A stretch of 18,333 nucleotides of DNA from an uncultured Prevotella sp. (GTDB lineage: Bacteria > Bacteroidota > Bacteroidia > Bacteroidales > Bacteroidaceae): the NCBI GenBank assembly GCA_900768785.1, contig CAAGEG010000105.1, forward strand, positions 1-18,333. The letters are read 5' to 3'. Position numbers and translations under genes: made by a program. Shown one piece after another: positions 1 to 7,226 of the stretch (its first letter is position 1; each line of letters begins with the position of its first letter). The notes below the pieces were generated by a model that searched no databases, was not told where the DNA came from, and worked only from the letters and a program-made list of their open reading frames with translations.

Positions 1-1
1 A

Positions 2-706
2 TTCCGAAATGTATCTTTCAGATATGGCGAAAAATGGGTTTTACGACATGTAAACCTCACAATAGAGAAAGGCAAGACCGTTGCTCTTGTCGGTCAGAGT
101 GGTGGTGGAAAGTCCACACTCGTTGATTTGATACCTCGATATTATGATGTCCAAGAGGGGGAAGTGCTTATTGATGGTGTAAATGTTAAGGATATCGGTA
201 TTCATGACCTACGTTCGCTGATAGGAAATGTCAATCAAGAGGCTATATTATTTAATGATACTTTCCGCAATAATATATCTTTCGGTGTTGAAACGGCATC
301 TCAAGAACAGATAGAAGAGGCTGCCCGTATTGCCAATGCACATAATTTTATTGTTCAAACAGAAAATGGATACGACACAAACATAGGAGATCGTGGTAGC
401 AGATTGTCGGGTGGTCAGCGCCAACGCATAAGTATAGCACGTGCAATATTGAAGAATCCACCTATATTGATACTTGATGAGGCTACTTCTGCATTGGATA
501 CAGAGAGCGAACGCCTTGTTCAAGATGCTCTTGAACACTTGATGAAAACTCGAACAACAGTAGCTATAGCTCACAGGTTATCGACTATAAAAAATGCCGA
601 TGAGATTTGCGTAATTAATGAAGGCGAGATAGTGGAGCGGGGCACCCATGATGAACTTATTGCTCTTGATGGTTATTACAAGAAACTTAATGATATGCAG
701 AAATAA
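2..706 (+). CDS. ABC exporter, MsbA-like, C-terminal ATPase domain (5' end outside window)
   Basis: The frame is open from base 2, so 234 residues of the C-terminal nucleotide-binding domain are present and the membrane domain lies upstream of the window. Visible in order are a Walker A GQSGGGKST (residues 31-39), a Q-loop in NVNQEAILF, the ABC signature LSGGQRQR, a Walker B ILILDEATSALD and an H-loop AHRLSTI. The linear order and D-loop are those of fused permease-ATPase exporters such as MsbA. These flip lipid A-core across the inner membrane using ATP. A lipid A-type acyltransferase follows 72 bases downstream on the same strand, which favours a lipid exporter over a drug or peptide exporter, though the substrate cannot be read from the ATPase half. 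An internal TTG at 128 is not the start, because Walker A lies before it. Confidence 0.93.
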   Translation, partial: FRNVSFRYGEKWVLRHVNLTIEKGKTVALVGQSGGGKSTLVDLIPRYYDVQEGEVLIDGVNVKDIGIHDLRSLIGNVNQEAILFNDTFRNNISFGVETASQEQIEEAARIANAHNFIVQTENGYDTNIGDRGSRLSGGQRQRISIARAILKNPPILILDEATSALDTESERLVQDALEHLMKTRTTVAIAHRLSTIKNADEICVINEGEIVERGTHDELIALDGYYKKLNDMQK

Positions 707-778
707 AGTCGTTTACAAAGACATGAAAATATCGTGTTTAGCTAACCCAAGTATTAAACGTATAACACCTTATTATAT

Positions 779-1720
779 ATGAAGCCATTGAACAACATAC
801 TTTATTATATTATTTACACCTTGTTTTATGTGTTGTCTTTGTTGCCGTTAGGGGTGTTGTATGTATTTTCCGACTTTATGTATCTTGTTGTTTACAAGTT
901 GGTAGGTTATAGAATTAAGGTTGTAAGAAACAATATTAGCTCGTCTTTCCCCGATATCAACGATGAAGAGAGATTAAGAATAGAGCGTGAATTCTACCAT
1001 TGGTTTTGTGACTATATGGTAGAGACGATAAAGCTGTTGAGCATTAGTGACGATCAGTTACGCAAGCGTTTCAAGATTATAAATGCAGAAGAGATAATCG
1101 AATGTTTTAACAACGGACAGTCATGTGCCGCTGTTTTGGGTCATTACTGCAATTGGGAGTGGCTCTCATGTGTGGGTATAGCTTTTCCGAAAGGCTGCAA
1201 AATGGGGCTTATCTATCATCCTCTTTACAACGAAGCCTTTGACCGACTTTTCCGCAAGATACGTTCCGGACAGCCCGATGCCGTGCCTGTGCCAAAGAAA
1301 GATATTCTCAGGTATCTGTTAGACTATCGTCGGCAAGGCATAATGTCCCTTTTCGGGTATATTGCAGACCAGTCTCCCAAGTGGGAAAACATACATTTAT
1401 GGCTCCCGTTTCTCGGTCATGACACTCCCGTATTTACAGGTGCCGAGAGGATAATAAGGAAGATGAACAATGCTGTCTTCTATACTGAGATGTCCCGTCC
1501 GCGCAGAGGGTACTATACATGTACGTTCAAACTGATTACAAAAGACCCTCAATCGTTGCCCGAACATGAGGTTACGCGACGTTTTTTCACAATGCTTGAA
1601 GACACCATAAGGCTAAATCCGCAGTATTATTTATGGAGTCACAAGCGCTGGAAACGCACTCACGAGGAGTTTGACGAGAATTTTGAAGTCATTAACGGTA
1701 AAGTTGTACACAAACATTGA
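779..1720 (+). CDS. Lipid A biosynthesis (LpxL/HtrB-type) lysophospholipid acyltransferase
   Basis: A 313-residue protein of the HtrB/LpxL acyltransferase family, which adds secondary acyl chains to lipid A at the inner membrane. Residues 7-40 form a hydrophobic N-terminal segment that should anchor the protein. The catalytic HX4E motif is at H122-E127 (GHYCNWEW), and the distal region contains the family-type DQSP and YLWSHKRWKR segments. Length matches the family (about 290-320 residues). The gene sits between an MsbA-like exporter and glf, and its stop is only 5 bases before the glf ATG, so the three genes are probably co-transcribed. In Bacteroidales, related acyltransferases also act in ornithine or glycine lipid synthesis; the neighbours favour lipid A. 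Confidence 0.9.
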   Translation: MKPLNNILYYIIYTLFYVLSLLPLGVLYVFSDFMYLVVYKLVGYRIKVVRNNISSSFPDINDEERLRIEREFYHWFCDYMVETIKLLSISDDQLRKRFKIINAEEIIECFNNGQSCAAVLGHYCNWEWLSCVGIAFPKGCKMGLIYHPLYNEAFDRLFRKIRSGQPDAVPVPKKDILRYLLDYRRQGIMSLFGYIADQSPKWENIHLWLPFLGHDTPVFTGAERIIRKMNNAVFYTEMSRPRRGYYTCTFKLITKDPQSLPEHEVTRRFFTMLEDTIRLNPQYYLWSHKRWKRTHEEFDENFEVINGKVVHKH

Positions 1721-1725
1721 TATTT

Positions 1726-2889
1726 ATGAAATACGAATTTCTTATAGTAGGCAGTGGTCTTTTTGGCGCTTCGTTCGCCTATATGGCACATCAGCATGGC
1801 AAAAGTTGCCTCGTTATAGACAAGCGAAGCCATTTGGGAGGCAATCTATATTGTGAACCCGTAGAGATAGAGAATGAAAACGGAGCCTCAAAATCGGTTA
1901 TCAACGTTCACAAATATGGTGCCCACATATTCCATACAAGTAACAAAGAGGTGTGGAACCTTGTAAACTCTATTGTTGAGTTCAATAGATATACCAACAG
2001 TCCTGTCGCAAACTATAAGGGAAAACTATATAATCTGCCTTTCAACATGAACACCTTCTGTCAGATGTGGGGTGTTACGACTCCCGAAGAGGCTCGACAG
2101 AAGATTGACGAACAGCGTTCCGAAGCCCTTAAAGCCCTTAACGGTCGTGAGCCGGCTAATCTTGAGGAGCAGGCGTTGACGCTTATAGGTCGTGATATCT
2201 ATGAGTTTCTTATTAAGGGATATACCGAAAAGCAGTGGGGTAGATGTTGCACTGACTTGCCGGCATTTATCATCAAGCGTCTTCCTGTAAGGTTTGTGTT
2301 TGACAACAATTATTTTAACGACAAGTATCAAGGCATTCCCGTTGGAGGTTACAATGAGTTGATTGGTGGAATGTTGAAGGATGCCGACACCAAGACATGT
2401 GTTGACTTTTTTGATGTGGGTAATGGCGATGTCAATATAGGCAATTGGCGGGACACAGCCTGCAAGCTGGTGTTTACGGGAAAGATAGATGAGTATTATG
2501 ACTATCGTTTCGGCAAGTTGGAATATCGTACCGTGCGCTTCGAAGAAGAGGTGTTTGACACTCCCAACCGGCAAGGTAATGCTGTGGTAAACTATACTGA
2601 ACGCGACGTTCCCTATACTCGTATCATAGAGCATAAGCACTTTGAGATGTTCGGAGATGATGTTTATCGTTGTCCTAAAACGGTCATCAGCCGTGAGTAT
2701 AGCACGGAGTGGCAAGGCGGAATGGAGCCTTATTACCCTGTAAACAACGAGCGTAACAACTCCTTATATGCCAAGTACAAGGCTCTTGCCGATATGGAGC
2801 GTGATGTCATTTTCGGCGGTCGTCTGGCTGAATACAAATACTATGACATGGCTCCTATTGTCGAGAAAGTCATCAACATGTGGAGATAG
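1726..2889 (+). CDS. glf: UDP-galactopyranose mutase
   Basis: This 387-residue flavoenzyme interconverts UDP-galactopyranose and UDP-galactofuranose in the cytosol and supplies Galf for cell-surface glycans. The N-terminus is an FAD-binding Rossmann motif, VGSGLFGASFA (residues 8-18). The C-terminus carries the highly conserved FGGRLAEYKYYDM (363-375), which contacts FAD and substrate. The ATG at 1726 is chosen because the protein then begins directly with the Rossmann strand; an in-frame TTG at 1717 would overlap the upstream stop. Length and end motifs agree with bacterial Glf. The gene converges, 23 bases apart, with a glycosyltransferase that resembles galactofuranosyltransferases, so the mutase and its probable consumer are adjacent. 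Confidence 0.96.
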   Translation: MKYEFLIVGSGLFGASFAYMAHQHGKSCLVIDKRSHLGGNLYCEPVEIENENGASKSVINVHKYGAHIFHTSNKEVWNLVNSIVEFNRYTNSPVANYKGKLYNLPFNMNTFCQMWGVTTPEEARQKIDEQRSEALKALNGREPANLEEQALTLIGRDIYEFLIKGYTEKQWGRCCTDLPAFIIKRLPVRFVFDNNYFNDKYQGIPVGGYNELIGGMLKDADTKTCVDFFDVGNGDVNIGNWRDTACKLVFTGKIDEYYDYRFGKLEYRTVRFEEEVFDTPNRQGNAVVNYTERDVPYTRIIEHKHFEMFGDDVYRCPKTVISREYSTEWQGGMEPYYPVNNERNNSLYAKYKALADMERDVIFGGRLAEYKYYDMAPIVEKVINMWR

Positions 2890-2912
2890 CTGTCAAGAAT
2901 ATCTGTTTTTGA

Positions 2913-3920
2913 TCAGTCAAGGTCTATATAACTATGTGCGTTATTATATCCTTGCTTGATGAAATAGCCGTCGTTGAGTTGTCGGCTCATATCCAATGCA
3001 GCCTTTTTCTTGGCTGCATACTCTTCTTCAGTCATATTGTTAAGCGTCTTGTCTATATCGTATAGCGTATCTACTACTATACCTATGTTCGCCTCTTTTA
3101 CGAATGGAGCCATCGCGGCTTTGCTCCACACAATCACAGGTATACCTGCGCGTATGTAGAAAGATGTCTTGTGAGGGTTGTTAATCATAAGATATTCACC
3201 CCAGTCTCCGCGACATTCGTTCTCTGAATCGCCGTCCCACACCAGCCCGAAGTCTGCTTTGATGCAGCCAATAAAGTCATCGGAGTTCATAAACCCGTGA
3301 TATGTCAGTTTCTCGCCTTGATATTCTTCGTTCACAAAGCCCTTTCCGTAAAGGTCTAAAGCCCAGTCGTTGGCGAACATGTCTATTTTATAGAGAAACT
3401 CATTACGCCATTTACCGAGATTGCCTGCGTAAACTACCTTCCAGTTCTTGCCTGTTCGGTTGTAGTTACTTGTTTGTCGGGTAGAGAGAAAGTCGAATAT
3501 TTCAAGACAGTGGATGCCTCCTTTGAAGCCGTGTTCTATAAGATAGTCTTTCATGGTTCTGTTGTGCACGATAAGAAAGTCTGTCTTTGACAATCGCTTA
3601 TTCTCTTGTTCCGGTGTCAGTTTGTGGCGTCTGAAGGCTCCTAAATCGTGTATTAGCGTCACCACTTTTGCGCCTTTGGCATGTGCGCAGACGCATGCGA
3701 GGTAGTAGAACTTCTTCATCGGGTATTGCAAATGTAATACATCGCCCCTTTTCATCCATGTTATTATTCTTATGCACCCTAAGAGTTTTGTCATAAAACG
3801 TGCCATTCCGCCTTTGCCAAGTCTTTCAGGTACGAGGTTTATAAAGCCGAGAAGGCTGTTGATATGGTCAACATCTTCTTTTGCTTTATTTATAGACGCT
3901 ATCTTTATATAGTAATCCAT
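2913..3920 (-). CDS. Glycosyltransferase, probable galactofuranosyltransferase (WbbI/Gtf3-like)
   Basis: A 335-residue protein with a GT-B-like layout. The N-terminal half has a basic loop after RLGKGGMAR and an HDLGAFR segment (91-97). The C-terminal half has VVYAGNLGKW (163-171), ADFGLVWDG (222-230) and NNPHKTSFYIRAGIPVIVW (247-265), the donor-binding pattern I associate with beta-1,6-galactofuranosyltransferases and Gtf3-type enzymes. No signal peptide is present, so it should act on the cytosolic face. The glf neighbour supports UDP-Galf as donor. It follows a LicD gene by 43 bases on the same strand, suggesting one transcript that builds and then decorates a Galf-containing glycan. Family membership is fairly clear; donor and linkage are inference. 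The ATG start is at 3918-3920. Confidence 0.8.
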   Translation of the reverse strand: MDYYIKIASINKAKEDVDHINSLLGFINLVPERLGKGGMARFMTKLLGCIRIITWMKRGDVLHLQYPMKKFYYLACVCAHAKGAKVVTLIHDLGAFRRHKLTPEQENKRLSKTDFLIVHNRTMKDYLIEHGFKGGIHCLEIFDFLSTRQTSNYNRTGKNWKVVYAGNLGKWRNEFLYKIDMFANDWALDLYGKGFVNEEYQGEKLTYHGFMNSDDFIGCIKADFGLVWDGDSENECRGDWGEYLMINNPHKTSFYIRAGIPVIVWSKAAMAPFVKEANIGIVVDTLYDIDKTLNNMTEEEYAAKKKAALDMSRQLNDGYFIKQGYNNAHSYIDLD

Positions 3921-3963
3921 TGTATCGTATTGTGTTGATTAAAGAGTTATTAGTATGTGTTTA

Positions 3964-4863
3964 TTATTTGTTTTTGCCTTTTATCTTGTTGAACAAACGC
4001 TTTATTGCCGAGTGTTTATAATCGTTCCACACTTGCGGAGCTACATCTTTGTATGACCTATGCAGGTCAAAGACAAGTGTGCCGTGGCAAGATGGTGCTT
4101 GTATAGGTGTCATATAGTTGTCGCCGAACATAGTTTTCAAGAATATGTCGTAGCCTGCCGGAACCGGTATCTTTGTGTCTTCAAAGTCCATAAGTATTGT
4201 TTTGTCGAATATTTCTCTGTTGAATATGTAACGAGAACCGGAGAACGACATTTCCGCCCAGCGTTTGCTGTTTGCAGTAGAGTGCTTTCTGAGCATATCT
4301 TCCGAGCGAGAAAAATACTCCCCCCAACCGACTTTTTTGATGACATAACGGCTTTTCAGCTTGCGGAAGATGAGGCTCCAGCGTCCTGAATATAGTAAGT
4401 TAGTAGTGCCGGCTTTCATGAATTTATATGTGTACATTATGTCATGGACAAGCTTTTTCAGCTCGTTATCATCTTCAGGCACGCCGTCTAAGGGAAATAT
4501 ATCTATGAATATGCCTTGATGAAAAGCCCTGTAAGAGTCAGAAGGTCTTATGGCTGCCGTGCCGTCAAGCCTTAGTTGTGCTTGTCCGCGATAGTATTCT
4601 TTATCGGTATATGCCGTTTGCAAGAAATAGGGTTTGGAAAATTCTTTGTCTGCAATGGCTATTAGGCGGTCATAATCTTCTCTCGGCATACACACATCTA
4701 CGTCATCGTCCCATGGTATGAAGCCTTTATGTCTTACGGCGCCAAGCAAAGTGCCACCTTCAGCCCAGCATTTAAGACCGTATTTCTCACAAACTTCAAG
4801 AAGTTTTTTAAGCAAGTTCAGTTCGGCAGATTGTATTTCTTTAAGCAGTAAGTCGTTATACAT
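3964..4863 (-). CDS. LicD-family phosphotransferase (first of two)
   Basis: A 299-residue LicD-family protein. These enzymes transfer a phospho- or phosphono-headgroup, such as phosphocholine from CDP-choline, onto glycans. The defining block is at residues 37-60, GGTLLGAVRHKGFIPWDDD followed by DVCMPREDYDRL, with the acidic residues D52-D54 and D56 expected to bind metal. A second conserved block, GIFIDIFPLDGVP, lies near residue 120. No signal peptide or membrane segment is seen. No choline uptake or choline kinase gene is visible in the window, while an aminoethylphosphonate operon is encoded 4 kb away, so CMP-aminoethylphosphonate is a plausible donor. It is the first gene of a two-gene operon with the galactofuranosyltransferase-like gene, so a Galf-containing acceptor is likely but unproven. 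The start is an ATG directly at 4861-4863. Confidence 0.9.
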   Translation of the reverse strand: MYNDLLLKEIQSAELNLLKKLLEVCEKYGLKCWAEGGTLLGAVRHKGFIPWDDDVDVCMPREDYDRLIAIADKEFSKPYFLQTAYTDKEYYRGQAQLRLDGTAAIRPSDSYRAFHQGIFIDIFPLDGVPEDDNELKKLVHDIMYTYKFMKAGTTNLLYSGRWSLIFRKLKSRYVIKKVGWGEYFSRSEDMLRKHSTANSKRWAEMSFSGSRYIFNREIFDKTILMDFEDTKIPVPAGYDIFLKTMFGDNYMTPIQAPSCHGTLVFDLHRSYKDVAPQVWNDYKHSAIKRLFNKIKGKNK

Positions 4864-4899
4864 GAGTATTAAAATAGAAGTGTTGGTACAACTTAATCA

Positions 4900-4907
4900 C
4901 AAAAGTA
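4900..4907 (-). promoter_or_regulatory. Predicted -7 element for the LicD / galactofuranosyltransferase operon
   Basis: On the minus strand these bases read TACTTTTG, a full match to the Bacteroidetes -7 consensus TAnnTTTG. Transcription would begin about 30 bases before the LicD ATG at 4863. No convincing TTG is found at the usual -33 spacing, so the promoter is either weak or activator-dependent. Confidence 0.45.
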
Positions 4908-5017
4908 TGAAAGTTTTTTTAATATAACGAATAATGCCAACATTAATTGTTTTAAAGCTGTTATTTGTCTCAAAATTCTATACATGTTGTATGGTTGTTA
5001 TAATCTTTAAGTCTATT

Positions 5018-5042
5018 GTTTGTTATGTTGAGAATAACAAAC
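5018..5042. repeat. Inverted repeat, 9-bp arms
   Basis: GTTTGTTAT (5018-5026) and ATAACAAAC (5034-5042) are perfect inverted arms around a 7-base loop. The site lies between the two divergent promoters, upstream of the plus-strand one. It could be an operator, or a weak transcript-ending hairpin without a T tract. The arm core AACAAAC occurs again in the dyad at 5238-5256. Confidence 0.6.
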
Positions 5043-5114
5043 CTCTTTGCATCGCTTAGGTTGTTGCAATATCTTGCTTTGATTTCGCTGAATGGTAATT
5101 TTGCATTAGCGTTG

Positions 5115-5144
5115 TTGCAGGTTAGCTATTTTTTGTTATCTTTG
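5115..5144 (+). promoter_or_regulatory. Predicted promoter for the kinase-GT10-GT2 operon
   Basis: TTG at 5115-5117 is followed after 19 bases by TATCTTTG (5137-5144), a full match to the Bacteroidetes -33/-7 promoter. Transcription would start near 5150, just before the first hairpin, leaving a leader of roughly 195 bases ahead of the kinase ATG at 5347. Confidence 0.65.
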
Positions 5145-5151
5145 TAGCATA

Positions 5152-5304
5152 ATAATCCTTTGGATTATGACATGAAAGAAGTCCTCCGGCAACTGTTATC
5201 TGTCGTGGTCAATGTTAGGTAAACCTAACCGGAGTTTAACAAACATGCTGTTTGTTGTGTCTAAACACTATGTTTAGAGAGTGTAACTACCGTGTTTTCA
5301 TGTC
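5152..5304 (+). promoter_or_regulatory. Structured leader candidate with five perfect stems
   Basis: The following perfect pairings can be read directly. ATAATCC/GGATTAT (5152-5158 with 5162-5168) has a 3-base loop. GACATGAAA/TTTCATGTC (5169-5177 with 5296-5304) is a 9-bp long-range helix enclosing everything between. CTCCG/CGGAG (5184-5188 with 5230-5234) encloses GTTAGG/CCTAAC (5214-5219 with 5224-5229). AACAAACA/TGTTTGTT (5238-5245 with 5249-5256) and TCTAAACA/TGTTTAGA (5260-5267 with 5271-5278) each have 8-bp stems and 3-base loops. The stems are nested or sequential and mutually compatible, as expected of a folded RNA domain just after a promoter. I do not recognise a known riboswitch class. 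DNA operators are an alternative explanation. Confidence 0.55.
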
Positions 5305-5346
5305 TTAAACAATAGGTTTTGAAAATCAATCTGTGTAGAACAGCGC

Positions 5347-6099
5347 ATGAAAATATATCTTAATCCCCACTATGAGCAATATCGGCAGATTGTTGCCGAC
5401 ATTCATGAGAGTTTCTTTGATGAAGGAACAACAATCTATTCCGGGAGAAACATCATCAAGACCATGCAGCTTGGCAATAAGATAGTGGCTGTAAAACGAT
5501 ATAAAAGTCTGGGTTTGCTGAAAGGAATAATCTATACCCTGTTCAGGAGTAGCAAGGCTTTGAGGTCTTTTCGCAATTCTGCCGAGTTGAGAAGACGCGA
5601 TATCTCCGTGCCCGAAGAGGTGGCTACTATAGAGATAAGCCGCTATGGGCTGTTACATACAGCATATTATATATGCGAATATCGCCACTTGCCCGATATA
5701 CGTAAGTCACTTATCTATACCAATCCTTATTCCGAAGACCTCATGCAAGCCTATTCAACCTTCGTGGCAAGGCTGCATGAGAGAGGCATACTGCATCGTG
5801 ATCTCAACCCATCTAACGTACTTTACGAACAAAAGAATGGTAAATACGACTTCTATCTCATAGATATCAATCGCATGAAGTTCTATGACAAACCTGTTCC
5901 GAAGGAAGATTGTATGGAAAATCTCACTTTGTTTTGGTGGCTAACCGACACATATAAAGACATGTTAAACCGTTATGCTGCCATTAGACAATGGGATGAA
6001 CAAGACATAAAGACAGCTATAAACGTGAAAATAAGGCATGATAAAAATTGGAAAAGACGCAAGAGCATTACCGGAAAACTGAAACAACTCTTGCCCTAA
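5347..6099 (+). CDS. Lipopolysaccharide kinase (InaA/WaaP/Kdo kinase-like)
   Basis: A 250-residue small kinase-fold protein of the kind that phosphorylates LPS core sugars (Kdo or heptose) on the cytosolic side. The probable ATP-binding lysine is K50 in VAVKRY. The catalytic loop is HRDLNPSNVL (150-159), with D152 as base, and the metal-binding aspartate is D173 in YLIDINRMKF. No signal peptide is present, and the length is normal for the InaA/KdkA group. It heads a plus-strand operon with GT10- and GT2-type glycosyltransferases, which supports an LPS core or lipid-linked glycan role. Its start follows a roughly 195-base dyad-rich leader, so its expression may be controlled there. The exact sugar acceptor cannot be told. 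Confidence 0.85.
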   Translation: MKIYLNPHYEQYRQIVADIHESFFDEGTTIYSGRNIIKTMQLGNKIVAVKRYKSLGLLKGIIYTLFRSSKALRSFRNSAELRRRDISVPEEVATIEISRYGLLHTAYYICEYRHLPDIRKSLIYTNPYSEDLMQAYSTFVARLHERGILHRDLNPSNVLYEQKNGKYDFYLIDINRMKFYDKPVPKEDCMENLTLFWWLTDTYKDMLNRYAAIRQWDEQDIKTAINVKIRHDKNWKRRKSITGKLKQLLP

Positions 6100-6153
6100 C
6101 CACCAAGAAAGCAAGTCGAAAACATATTTATAAGACAACCAACTCACAACAAT

Positions 6154-7191
6154 ATGACCAACAACAAGCGCAATATGAAACACATTCTTATAGTGTCAAG
6201 AGATCCATGGCTTGATTTCAGACAAATGGAAAACATCTCCGGCATTACAAATGATGGACATTACCGATTCTTTATTAACGATTTTGACTGTCAACCCGAC
6301 TTTGTTGTCATAAAAGAAAAGGCGTTGCGCGAGCCTCATCTCTTTGATGTACCAAAACAACGTACCATACTTCTCACAGGTGAACCTTATTCCGTGCTTG
6401 CCTATCCAAAGGGTTTCTGCAGCCAGTTCGGCACAGTTTGCGCATGTCAAAAAGAGGTAAAGGCATCAAAAGGTACCACCATACTGCGCACACCTGCTAT
6501 GTTGTCATGGTTCGTTGGCGCATATATGGACAACAAAGGTGGTCGTAGCTTCACTATGGACTATAATACCATAAAGCAAACAACACCGAAAAAAGAAAAA
6601 ACCATATCTGTTATATCAAGCACAAAGGCATTTAGCAAAGGACATGTAGATAGATTAAGATTTATAGAAAAGTTGAAAAACCATTACGGAGACCGTGTTG
6701 ACATATTCGGACATGGCTTTTGCGACTTCGCAGACAAGTGGGATGTACTCGCTCCATACAAGTATCACATAGTAATAGAAAACTCTGTAAGCGACTATTA
6801 TTGGACAGAAAAGATATCCGACTGCTATCTTTCAAACACCTATCCACTATATCACGGATGCACGAACATACATGATTACTTCCCCGATAACGCATTTACA
6901 CGCATCAATATTAATGATTTTGAGAATACAGTCAATATTATTGACCAAACCATAGCCGCAGATATATACAGCCAAAGACAGCAGGAGCTGGCGCAAAGCA
7001 AGGCACTTGTGCTTGACAACTATAATATTTTCAATATGATAGCCGACGTTTGCCGACACATAGAAGACAATGAAAGTGATACCGAAGGACATACTATAAT
7101 ACGCCCGGCATCAAAGTTTTTCTCTTGGCACAACATGTTTCTTTATACAATAGGCAGAAACTACTATAAGCTAACCAACAAACTGAGATAA
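6154..7191 (+). CDS. Glycosyltransferase family 10 (fucosyltransferase-like)
   Basis: A 345-residue protein whose C-terminal half matches the GT10 (alpha-1,3/4-fucosyltransferase) pattern. IFGHGF (184-189) is followed by YKYHIVIENSVSDYYWTEK (202-220), with the donor-binding E209-N210 and T218-E219-K220. Next come YLSNTYPLYHG (225-235) and FPDNAFTRININDF (243-256). The N-terminal region, including ILLTGEPYS (72-80), resembles the acceptor half of these enzymes. The donor is probably GDP-fucose or a related nucleotide sugar; no GDP-fucose synthesis genes lie in the window. There is an alternative ATG at 6175, giving MKHILIVSRD, which may be the true start because the first seven residues are polar and uninformative. 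It is the second gene of the kinase-GT10-GT2 operon. Confidence 0.85.
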   Translation: MTNNKRNMKHILIVSRDPWLDFRQMENISGITNDGHYRFFINDFDCQPDFVVIKEKALREPHLFDVPKQRTILLTGEPYSVLAYPKGFCSQFGTVCACQKEVKASKGTTILRTPAMLSWFVGAYMDNKGGRSFTMDYNTIKQTTPKKEKTISVISSTKAFSKGHVDRLRFIEKLKNHYGDRVDIFGHGFCDFADKWDVLAPYKYHIVIENSVSDYYWTEKISDCYLSNTYPLYHGCTNIHDYFPDNAFTRININDFENTVNIIDQTIAADIYSQRQQELAQSKALVLDNYNIFNMIADVCRHIEDNESDTEGHTIIRPASKFFSWHNMFLYTIGRNYYKLTNKLR

Positions 7192-7226
7192 CCAAACACG
7201 GCAGATAACTAATACTAAAACACAAC

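Larger units (their letters stand above)
4864..5346. other. 483-base non-coding region between divergent operons, rich in dyads
   Basis: No credible coding sequence was found on either strand. The left part carries a minus-strand TAnnTTTG element serving the LicD operon. The middle has a 9-bp dyad (5018-5042). The right part has a good plus-strand promoter (5115-5144) followed by about 200 bases before the kinase ATG. That leader is crowded with perfect inverted repeats, described separately. There is no T-rich terminator after these dyads before the kinase start. Confidence 0.75.

Noticed and set aside
2026..2715. 229-codon minus-strand open frame opposite glf
   Set aside because: No recognisable motif, and fully inside the strongly supported glf gene; an antisense shadow.
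5283..5295. ops/JUMPstart-like element (CTACCG on the plus strand)
   Set aside because: Only part of the GGCGGTAG core matches, and on the wrong strand for the downstream genes.
5018..5304. Phase-variable invertible promoter as in Bacteroides capsule loci
   Set aside because: No long inverted repeats flank the promoter at 5115-5144; the 9-base pair 5169-5177/5296-5304 lies entirely downstream of it.
4864..5346. tRNA, tmRNA, SRP RNA or RNase P RNA in the large non-coding gap
   Set aside because: None of their conserved sequences was found; the dyads do not form a cloverleaf.
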